DNA of 64,000 bases from Narthecium ossifragum. Taxonomy: Eukaryota > Streptophyta > Magnoliopsida > Dioscoreales > Nartheciaceae. Where the stretch lies: the NCBI GenBank assembly GCA_963920575.1, contig OY986969.1, forward strand, positions 19,081,288-19,145,287, given 5' to 3'. The translations under genes and the position numbers were made by a program. Position 1 is the first letter of the stretch. The number at the start of each line of letters is the position of its first letter. This document shows positions 55,915 through 64,000 of the stretch, piece after piece. Below the pieces are notes generated by a model, which saw only the letters and a list, made by a program, of their open reading frames with translations, did no database searches and was not told where the DNA came from.

Positions 55915-57590
55915 TGGCGATCCTGGGGCTTCCCCTAAGCCCTGTGTGGAGGGGAGGGGGGGTGCAAACGGGGACATGGAGGTCACTTGGACGAAAAACA
56001 TACCGAATCCGGGGAAGGAGCCGCCTGTGACTGAGGACGGCGCTGGTGGCTCTACCAGAGTGAGTTGGGCGAGGGTTGTTGCTGGGGGCGGAGAGGGGCC
56101 GTAGTTAGTTGGGGAAGAGGAGATACGCAGTTTTGGGCAGATGCACCAAGGATGCGTTTTCATCCTGCCGAATGTTCTAGCAAGGAGTCTGAGGAAATGG
56201 GAGCATTCTCTGTTCGGACGGTTCTTTGGGGGGCCGGGTGGGGCTTGATTTTCTGAGGCGGAGACTGGCCTATATGTGGAAGACGTAGGAGCCGTTCCTG
56301 GTAACAGATAGAGCTCATGGCATCTTTGTTTTTAAGTTTGCAAATGAAATGGACCTCCTGAAGGTTCTTACAGGAGGGCCATGGACGATAGAGGGGAAGA
56401 CGCTGTCAATGATCAGATGGAAGCCATGTTTTCGCTTGACTGCTTCAGACTTTACAAAGATTCTGGTATGGGTCCGCATGCCAGAGCTGCCTAATGATCT
56501 CAATGAGCGGGAGCCATTGCTACTCATTGCGGTGACCAATGGGAAACCGCTTGTTGTTGATGCATCTATAAAATTTTCTGATCGTGGACGCTATGCATGT
56601 GTGTGCGGAGGTGGATGTTAATGTTGCTGTTAGGAAGGACACAGTGGTGCGGTACCTCAATGCTAAGGGTGTTGTGGAAGCTTTTACACAACCGCTGATA
56701 TATGAGAACTAGTAAGTCCCCCTGCCACATGGCAGGGTAACTACCCTCTCCCCCACCTTCCCTAATAACTCCCCACTAACCCCCTCTCTCTCTCACTAAC
56801 TCCCCCTTCACGTAGGCTCCACGTAGGATAACTCTCTCCACGTAGGCTCCACGTAGGACAACGAAAGGTTAATTTATAATCATCTCTCTGTATAAGGATG
56901 ATGTACTGTTATGTGAGATGTGTTGCTTTATTGGTCATACGAAGGAGAGGTGCAAATGTTTGAGAACCCCATCAGGAGAGGGTGCTGCTAACTCAACGCC
57001 GGTGTTCAATGGTGGTGGTGCATCTAGTTCACCGGTGTTCGATGGTGTTGGTGTATCCAGTTCATCGGTGTCTGGCACTGGTGATGGTGACTTGCCTCCG
57101 ACGACGAACCCAACGTCTGAGGGAAGGGAGATTGTTGGTGGGTGGAAGATTGTGTAGTCACGAAGATGGCATCCTCGTCCCCAGGGAGATAACCGGCCGG
57201 CTGCCGGCGAAGGGCGGCGTGCACCAGCCACGGTAGGTGTTCGGTTTCCGTCCGCAACGTCAGGAATGGGTTCCGCGCGGAGATAGCGAGAGGAGATTGC
57301 TTGGAGATTTGATTGGATCCTAAAATCCGGAGTTTGTGGCAGGTGGGGCTCATAGAAATCTTGAGGAAGATAAGGATGGAAAGTTGGCGCAGTCGGAGAT
57401 AACAGAGAATCAAAGGAGAGCAATTCAAGGACCGGTTATGGGCAGGTTTGAAACAGAGGAGCTGCAGGGTGGATTCAAATTTACCGCTAATCGCGATATA
57501 GCTACAAGATTGAATATGCCAGGTCGACAAGATCGGGTCCTACCATCAAAACGAGATGTTAGCCCAGACAGGGAGAGAAATTGAGCGCGG
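55915..57590 (+). pseudogene. LINE ORF1 (DUF4283-type nucleic-acid-binding protein)
   Basis: Segments typical of plant L1 ORF1 occur in order: NVLARSLRKWEHSLFG (about 56170, one frame), then FKFANEMDLLKVLTGGPWTIEGKTLSMIRWKPCF and VWVRMPELP (56330-56500), then KPLVVDASIKFSDRGRYA, then after a 200-bp insert the zinc knuckle CEMCCFIGHTKERC (56912-56953, CX2CX4HX4C). A Ser/Gly-rich tail and MGRFETEEL (about 57438) follow. Several frameshifts and stops are present. This protein would coat LINE RNA. The copy is broken. Confidence 0.7.
56711..56905. mobile_element. Short insert in LINE ORF1
   Basis: It separates YEN from the zinc knuckle, which are normally adjacent. It contains the palindrome CCCTGCCACATGGCAGGG (56719-56736) and two copies of 'ccacgtaggctccacgtagga' (about 56809-56867). 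There is no open frame. Its ends and target duplication are not resolved. Confidence 0.4.
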
Positions 57591-57835
57591 ATGTTTTAAT
57601 TTTCCAATCTCTCACTCCCTCCCTCCCCATACCCTAACCTCTCGTCCCTCTCTCTCCAATAGCGGTGTCGACTCCGGCTCCTCCTCCGGCATCCTCCGCA
57701 CTCCTCCTCCAGCATCCGCGCAAGATCCGGGAGCGCCACGTTCCCCACCCATTAAAATTAATTTTCAAAATTGAATAGTCTAGGGTTTCAAAATTGAAAT
57801 TTTGAAATCTCTCTCCGGAGCTCCTTGACATCTCG
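57591..57835. other. Pyrimidine-rich stretch before the element C LTR
   Basis: C/T-rich text ('ccctctctctccaatagcggtgtcgactcc') then AT-rich repeats 'aattttcaaaattgaa'. The reverse complement of 62860-63160 has a similar wording, so the two may be ends of one older element. I could not prove it. Confidence 0.3.
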
Positions 57836-60088
57836 TGTGAGGACCTGCCCCTCTGCCCATGTGGCTCGTTGTAGACCGCAAGGGCAATTTGATAAATTAT
57901 GCATTGTCGGTTTGTTTCACACCCGCGTGTGCACACACTGACCATCTTTGTGTTAGTGTTTGATTAGAACGGTTAGGTGGACCCGGGATCGAAAGATCCG
58001 GGCTTGGGCTTGTGTTTTAGCCCAAGTCTAGCTTTCTGCACCTAAAGGATCGATTTTTTCTTGCTAGAAGATCGATCATTTAGTGCCATAAAGTCAAGGT
58101 GCGATCGTCATGAAGGATCGATCTTTCTTGAGGGAAAGATTGATCATTCATAGGTCGGTTCGTTTGCTTATAAAGCGGACGCAACCTTCTTCCTTGAATC
58201 CTTTTGAAATCCGCCGTTCTTGAGCTCAAATCTGGCCGGATTTTGGAGAAATTGAGGACGATCCAAGGCTTAGCAGCTAGGATTGAAGCAGCTCTTGCCT
58301 AGGTAGTAGGGATTCCTACCTACTTGTTTTTCCGGTTATGTGAGATTTGAGTTGATTGTGATTTGTTTTGCTTAGATCTCGCTGTATAGTTGATGGTTTT
58401 TAGTATTCTTATCGGTTTTGGACTCGTGGTCCTTCGTACTACCAGATCCCAAGGTTTTGTGGGATTTGGTGGAGTTTTTCGTCGGTATTTCTCACCGGAG
58501 GTTTGCCGGAGAACCCAACAAGATCGATCATTCTTGGTGAATGATCGATCCTTCTTTGTTGGTCATGCTGAGCCCGAGCATGATCGATCATTTGGTGGAG
58601 ATGATCGATCCTTGTTCCAGGTTAGCATGGGATGTTCTCTGTCGCGATGATGATCGATCTTCCTGTGAGGAAGGATCGATCATCTTAGGCTTGACAGGGA
58701 GGATGCTTCCTGTCATTTGGAAGTCGATCTCTTATGTGACAGAGAGGAGTTTTCTTTTGCTTTGCCCGCGGGGCTTTGTATGTACAGTTTTCTTACAGCT
58801 TTATAATTTATACATACTCGTAAGCATGATAGCCCATATTAGGGGTAGTGGTGAACCAGGTGAGTGATGACTCCTGGGATGTTTAGAATAAGTGGGCGAG
58901 TGGCCCTACTGTTTTCCCTAGCCTTGCATGCCGGCGTGCGCTGAGGGCTTTATTTGTGTGGTGTGCCTTCTGTTGTTTACGGGGTTGTTTCCCGATGCAG
59001 GTTGCTGGTGAACTGGTTGTCAGTTGGTGGAGTACCACTGCAACAGTTCTTAACCTTAAATATATATTCACCACCCCGGGCCGGCAGAGTGCCGAGCCCA
59101 GACCTTGTTTGTGTTATCATCACATACTGATGCATGCTTAAATGTTTTATATGCGTATGTTCATCGCATACATCTGGTTGTGCAATAGTTGCATAAGATT
59201 AGGGCATGGGCGATCTGTGGGTCACCGTCCCGAGGCTTGGAAGCTCGGATTTAGCCCTAGCACCGGGGTCGGGTAGTTTGGACCAGGTTTGAATTGTGGT
59301 GTACAGTCGAATTTGATGATAGGCCTAGATGACTCGTACACCTATGTTTGATGATTGTAGAGGTCATGTCGGTCTCTAGTCGAGTTATGAGGTGTAGCTG
59401 GTGTCCAGCTATAATGACTCTTGAGTAGAGGGTGTGCCTACTCAATGGTGTCATTTCCCGCCAGCAATGTCGTTTTCCTGCTTGTGAGTCAGCAGTGTTG
59501 GTTTTCTGCTTACTGAGTGTGACCCCTCGTGTGACAAGCTAGCCTGAAAGATCACGGCTGTGGACCTCAGGGACACTCGGTGGGGTTATGGGGCCCCTGT
59601 ATACACCTAAGCTTTACTAGAGGGTGACACTGTTGCGTTTCCCTCTTCCTTTTGTGTGTCGTAGTGTAGTTTTCCTGCTGAGCTTAGTTGCTCACTTCTA
59701 CCCGGGCTGTGCTTTGTAGGTGCAAGCGTTAGCTCCTCTTCGGTGACCCCTACCGGGCAGTTGGTCGGCAGTGTAGCGGCACCAGGCGGAGTCTGAGAGG
59801 TGGTGATCCTTTACTGTTTTCGAACCCTTGGTTAGTTAGTCTCCTACGGGAGTATAAAATATTGTATTTGAATCTTCCCTTCTCCGATGATATGTATATT
59901 AAACTTTTGGGATTGTAATCTTTGATTGGAGGTTTTCTTGATTATAGTCTTTTAAATTGAGGGTGTTTTGATGAATTGCTAGGGAGACCAATAAGTTAGA
60001 GGGAACCCTCGCCAAAATTTTCTACGGTTGTTAGGTTTTGGTTCGCGTCGCCCGGCCCGGTTGGGCTTTCGCAGGTCGGGGCGTGACA
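57836..60088 (+). repeat. 5' LTR of element C
   Basis: 2253 bp, TGTGAGGACCTG to GGGGCGTGACA. TATA (TATAAAG) at 58169. AAGATCGATC-type palindromes at 58045-58150 and 58520-58690. Related along its length to 6453-9028 and 17117-18857. Confidence 0.75.
58169..58175 (+). promoter_or_regulatory. TATA box of the element C LTR
   Basis: TATAAAG downstream of a palindrome block, with a leader that includes 'ttgaatccttttgaaatccg'. Confidence 0.5.
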
Positions 60089-60091
60089 GCT

Positions 60092-60103
60092 TGGTATCAT
60101 AGC
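60092..60103 (+). other. Primer-binding site of element C, initiator tRNA-Met
   Basis: TGGTATCATAGC, one base different from the site of element B, a few bases after the LTR end. Confidence 0.8.
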
Positions 60104-61002
60104 AAAGGTTGTAGATCCCAGGGTTAGGATCAAGATTCAGTTGAGTTTGAGCGTGGGATGGATTAGTTCTATGTCTAGAACATCCGTGTATGCTCCTTGT
60201 GATATGTTATGCTTTTTTTTTCGCTTTCTGTTTGTGTTGTTTGTTTTGTGGCTTCTGATGAGTGAACGCTCGTTTGTCATTGGTGATCGCGCAGATGGCG
60301 GGAGTTCTAGACCGGCCCTTGGTTATCTGTCGGGGCGGGGCACGACCCGGTCGGCCCGTCCAACCGAGCAGGGAGGTTCCCACTAGGCCGGTACGAGCTC
60401 GACGGACTGAGCCATCACCAGTGACGGTTTCGGTCGCACGGGAGGAGGTCCTTCTCGCCGAGGAGGGGGTCCTCACTCCGGTCGACGGGCGGGTGGCGGC
60501 GGCGGTCATGATGGATTTTCAGCGGCTGAACCCGCCTAGGTTCAGCGGTGAGACTGGAGATCCGACCACAGCAGACGGCTGGCTCCGAGGAGTCACGTGC
60601 GTTCTCGACGCTCTCTTTGTCGAAGATGACCGGATCCGGGTCACCCTCACGGCGTTTCAGTTCGATGGTGACGCTCTTGACTGGTGGTGCACCGCCCAGC
60701 ACACCAGTGGCGAACAGGAGTCGATGTGGGAGGAGTTCAGAGCGTTGTTCTTGGACGCGTACTTCCCGGAGAGTACGCGTGACGCTTTGTCCCGCGAGTA
60801 CCAATCCCTTTAGCAGGGTACTCGCTCTGTGCAGCAGTATACCACCCGGTTTACACATCTGGTCCATTTTGCGGGGGCAGTGGCAGCAGATCCGACGGCC
60901 AGGGTACGACAGTTCGAGTGGGGGCTTCGACCGGAGATCAGACGGCAGGCGTGTTCCCACCGTTTCCACACGCACGCAACAGTTCTGAACTGCACCTTGG
61001 TA

Positions 61003-61010
61003 GTGGAGAC
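61003..61010. repeat. MITE target-site duplication, left copy
   Basis: GTGGAGAC, identical to 61450-61457. Eight bases is the hAT signature. Confidence 0.9.
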
Positions 61011-61449
61011 TAAGGGTGAGAATTCGGTAAATACCGAACCGAATTACCGAATATCGAAATACCGAAATACCGAAATTCCATGATTTTAAAAACCGAACCG
61101 AACCGAATTAGGGCATAAAACTGAACCGAACCGAATTAATTCGGTACACTAATTTAAAAACCGAACTGAACCGAATTCATGAAAAAACCGAACCGAACCG
61201 AAAAAACCGAAATACCGAAATTTTTTTACTTATAATATAAAACCGAACCGAAATAAGCTATATAATTTTAAAAATTTCGGTATTTCGGTATTTACTGAAT
61301 TTTAAAAATAAAAACCGAAACCGAACCGAATACCGAATTTTTGACAAAAAAAAAACCGAACCGAACCGAATATACCGAAAAACCGAACCGAATTGTTCGG
61401 TTCGGTTCGGCTCGGTTCTAAAAATTCGGTTCGGTTTTGCTCACCCCTA
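61011..61449. mobile_element. hAT-type MITE inside element C gag
   Basis: 439 bp. Ends TAAGGGTGAG and CTCACCCCTA are inverse complements with one mismatch, and a perfect 8-bp duplication flanks it. The interior is built from repeats of CCGAACCGAA and its complement, so it folds on itself. No transposase is encoded; mobilisation would need an autonomous hAT elsewhere. Confidence 0.88.
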
Positions 61450-61782
61450 GTGGAGACGCAGTTGTTGGACGAGAGGTGCCGAGCAGTTCCACCAGCATTC
61501 TCTACCAATACACCGCAGAGACCCCTGTTCAGAGGGGGATTCGGCAGAAGACACCAGTGGTGTCAGCGACCCTTTCAGCAGCGATCGCAGCGCCCACAGC
61601 AGTTCCAGCCGCAGTTGCCGAGTCTGGCGGGTCAGTTCCTCCTGACGGCCGGGCCATCTGGGTAGGCTCCGTCAGGGTGAGGCCAGGGTCAGCAGCCTGG
61701 TGGCGCGTTAGTCACATGTTTCCAGTGCTGGCAGCTGGGACACTTTCGTAGAGACTGTCACCTGTGAGGAGCGAGGGGTGCT

Positions 61783-62850
61783 ATGCCGCAGGGCAGTAGA
61801 GGCGGAGGGTCTAGTGCTTGGCAGGGGAGCAGTGGTGGGCGCGGATCAGGGGATGGACCGAGTCGCTCCAGGGGTGGAGGCAGCCAGCGGAGCCGTGTGT
61901 TTGCTCTCCCAGAGTGTGAGCAGCCGGACACCGTGCAGCTTTACCAGCCGCCACAACAGTACCAGCAAGCAGCGGCAGAGCCATCCGTGCTCATAGGTAT
62001 CTTTCAGCTTTCTAGTTCTTTAGTAGATGTGCTGATAGACTCTGGGGCGTCTCATTCCTATGTTGCTAGCATGTGTGTGGCATCGTTAAGATTAGAGACG
62101 AGTTGGCTAGGGGTGGCATAGTCAGTAGACTCATCGATCTTGTTCTTTGGAGGTTGGAGACCTCCGTGTCTTTCTAGACCTGCAGGTGCTAGACATGATG
62201 GGCTTCGATGTGATACTCGGTATGGACTGGTTATCAGCATACCGAGCCATCATCGACTGTTGTCACCGGAGGGTGGTCGCTTGGACACCCGACGGGACAC
62301 AGTTTGTATTGTTGGGGGATCGGTTCTCAGTCGATTCTTTTGCTTGTGGTGTGGGGGAGGCGTGGCAGCAAGCTCTCAGCCTTATTGGCCGCCCTGTCCC
62401 TGTTCGGTTCTGAGGGAGTGCAGCAGGGCAGTTTTCCCAGGATCGTGTGTGACTTCACCGACGTGTTTCCCGAGGTGTTACCGGGGCTTCCACCGTCCAG
62501 AGAGGTCGATTTTGAGATCGATCTAGTACCAGGTACCGCACCAATCCCTCTCTCAGCTTTCAGGATGGCACGAGCAGAGCAGAGTGAGTTGAGGACCCAG
62601 TTAGACGAGCTGACCAGCAGAGGCTTCATCCGTCCCAGTATGTCTCCCTGGGGGGTGCCAGTGTTGTTCGCAAAGAAGAAGGATGGTACCCTTCGACTTT
62701 GCATAGACTACATGCGGCTCAACAGGGTGACGGTGAAGAACAGGTATCCGATGCCGAGGATCGACGACCTGTTTGACCAGTTGCGGGGATCTTCAGTTTT
62801 CTTGAAGATCAACCTCCGCACCGGCTACCACCAGTTGAGGGTTTGGGATT
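61783..62850 (+). pseudogene. Element C protease and N-terminal reverse transcriptase
   Basis: The protease active site DSGASHSYV is at about 62038. After a frameshift, [13 protein letters not shown] (about 62200) follows. From about 62410 a third frame gives [56 protein letters not shown] and [10 protein letters not shown]. The copy stops at YHQLRVWDC (about 62847), before the RT active-site box. Pol of a Tekay/Del-like chromovirus, broken and truncated. Confidence 0.82.
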
Positions 62851-63076
62851 GCGGAAGGCGCGGCGTCACGGAATGCGGGGTCGATGTCGCAGAAGGCGCT
62901 GGTGACACCGGCGTCGGGGAGAGAGAGGGACCAGAGGTCGGGAAGGGGGGCGGTGGGGGGAGGGAGGGAGGGAGAGAGAGAGAGCGAGAGAGAAGCGCCG
63001 GCGCCGGGGAGAGAGAGGGGCAAGAGGTCAGGGAGGGGGAAGGGGGCGGTGTGGTGGGGGGGGGGGGGGGGGGGGG

Positions 63077-63132
<56 letters not shown>
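62851..63132. repeat. Purine-rich low-complexity block, G and GA runs
   Basis: Two similar segments of about 110 bp ('gagagagaggg...ccagaggtc' and 'gagagaggggcaagaggtc') lead to a run of about 20 G (63055-63077) and a long GA run to 63132. Frames through it give only Arg/Glu/Gly repeats and are not genes. Confidence 0.75.
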
Positions 63133-63134
<2 letters not shown>

Positions 63135-63249
63135 ACGGTGGTCGGTGGGGGATGAATTTTGAAACCAAATTCAAAACCCCTGCCCACGCCACACTGCTTG
63201 TTGAGGTGATGACACATGGCCAGGGCCTTGGAAGGCCCTGCTATGTAGC

Positions 63250-64000
63250 AAAATCCCACCAATTAGACAGGTTGGTCAACGGTTGGGCAAACAAACGATG
63301 GTTGAGTCAGTTAATCAAACAAGGGGGGCTGGTCGTGGGGAGGTAGCTACTGTGAATAGATTCTCGGTGTTACAAGATGAAGTTGTTGTGCCTAAGCTCA
63401 CGGATGATGAGTTGGCAGAGCTGTCACCGCATGAGGTTGGATGGTATCGCCGGGAGCATGGAGGACAAAGAAAACCATGTCCTTTAGTAGTACTGAGGGG
63501 TTATCGACTGTCGGGGTCTACGAACAATGCTACTACGGATCAGATGGAAATTGGAAAGGAGGAGCGGCGGCCTTTCATAATGATGGGTTAGAGGAGCTTC
63601 GCCGGGCCTTGCATGAGTGGAAGTTCCCATGGTCCCCAGGTGGGGATGAACGTGAGACTCTACCAGGATTCACACCGATCCATGGGGTCCCCGCTGCATC
63701 GGAGGGGAATGAGGTGCAAGTCGTTGTTTGTAAGGGGAATGGTAGGACCAAGTGAAGTCGCTTGGAGGCCCAAGAGGTGGGCACCCACTCTAAATAGGTG
63801 TTTTTATGACTCGTCTTCTGGCCTGGAATGTGCACGGGTTGGGGCCAAAGTGAGTATTGCGGACATGTCGGAGATTGTTGGCAGAACATCAATTGGATAT
63901 GGTGTTTTTGTTAGAGGTGGTTGTGGTAGAGGCTCATGTACCTTATATTCAGGCAGGATTTGGAGTTGGTTGGCACGTGCTCTTGCTCCGGTCTCTTGGA
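63250..64000 (+). mobile_element. LINE: end of ORF1 and start of ORF2 endonuclease
   Basis: About 63283-63470 reads VATVNRFSVLQDE and DDELAELSPHEVGWYRREHG, the style of a plant LINE ORF1 C-terminus. ORF2 starts at ATG 63806 with MTRLLAWNVHGLGPK, the first conserved block of the APE-type endonuclease (WN.HGLG), then a TGA at 63852, then RRLLAEHQLDMVFLLE (second block with the catalytic Glu). It runs off the window. It may be the continuation of the LINE ORF1 at 55915-57590, with element C and its flanks inserted between. Confidence 0.6.

Larger units (their letters stand above)
60295..61760 (+). pseudogene. Element C gag, interrupted by a MITE
   Basis: Start ATG 60295 (MAGVLDRPLV). The retrotransposon gag domain (PF03732) is clear: MMDFQRLNPPRFSGETGDP, WWCTAQHTSGEQESMWEEF, YFPESTRD. 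A TAG at 60811 breaks it after REYQSL, yet the next bases continue QGTRSVQQYTTRFTHLVHFAG in the same frame. The MITE enters after LVVET and the frame resumes with QLLDERCRAVPPAF. A zinc knuckle CFQCWQLGHFRRDC (CX2CX4HX4C) lies at about 61717-61758 after another frame change. It would form the element's capsid; now defective. Confidence 0.8.
60089..62850 (+). mobile_element. Element C internal region, truncated in RT
   Basis: PBS, gag, zinc knuckle, protease and the beginning of RT in the usual chromovirus order, then an abrupt end near 62850. No RNase H, integrase or 3' LTR is found to the window end. Gag holds a hAT MITE. Confidence 0.8.

Noticed and set aside
60141..60386. Alternative frame at the start of element C gag
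   Set aside because: It overlaps the gag frame that carries the recognisable PPRFSGETGDP and WWCTAQ blocks.
62851..63160. Long frame of Arg/Glu/Gly continuing from the element C RT
   Set aside because: It is translation of GA and G runs. The RT homology ends at about 62850.

Overview
The window is plant nuclear DNA, almost certainly from a flowering plant. It holds one spliced single-copy-type gene in a sea of plant retrotransposons: Ty3/gypsy elements primed by tRNA-Asp and by initiator tRNA-Met, L1-type LINEs with zf-RVT and RNase H tails, hAT MITEs and plant-mobile-domain fragments. I cannot name the species. No bacterial-type operon, rRNA, tRNA or CRISPR was found. One 200-base run of N (14383-14582) marks a scaffold gap.

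Layout. 1-9984 is a palimpsest of LTRs and decayed ORF1-like genes. Two solo LTRs are recognisable: 3619-5263, which splits a minus-strand ORF, and 6453-9028, which sits in a GA microsatellite inside an older LTR. 9985-13603 is the left half of an LTR element whose only visible gene is an intact orphan ORF of 537 codons. 13604-21253 holds short repeats, the gap, two 22-bp-period arrays, a spliced coiled-coil gene fragment, an LTR fragment and a plant-mobile-domain pseudogene.

21264-43717 is a three-level nest that resolves by target-site duplications. A 5'-truncated LINE (10-bp duplication, poly-A tail) was hit by a chromovirus-like element, 'B', 23308-42972. Element B was later hit by a young Athila-like element, 'A', 26363-36768, on the minus strand with a perfect 5-bp duplication.

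44878-55397 is the one convincing host gene. It has twelve exons, and its spliced frame is open for 476 codons. The product is a FemAB-like, GNAT-fold (DUF482/PF04339) protein, probably plastid-targeted. Its introns carry a MITE-like insert and tandem duplications.

55900-64000 returns to transposons: LINE ORF1 remnants, a chromovirus-like element 'C' (LTR, PBS, gag, protease, start of RT) that carries a hAT MITE inside gag and is cut off in RT, then purine-rich repeats and the start of another LINE.

The most unusual signal is that several unrelated LTR families carry dense arrays of short perfect palindromes (cores GATCGATC, GTCGAC or CTCGAG), often phased at 12, 21 or 72 bp. Two further arrays elsewhere repeat a CGT core every 22 bp. 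All splice models, reading-frame joins and repeat boundaries were worked out by eye and have not been confirmed by alignment or RNA data.
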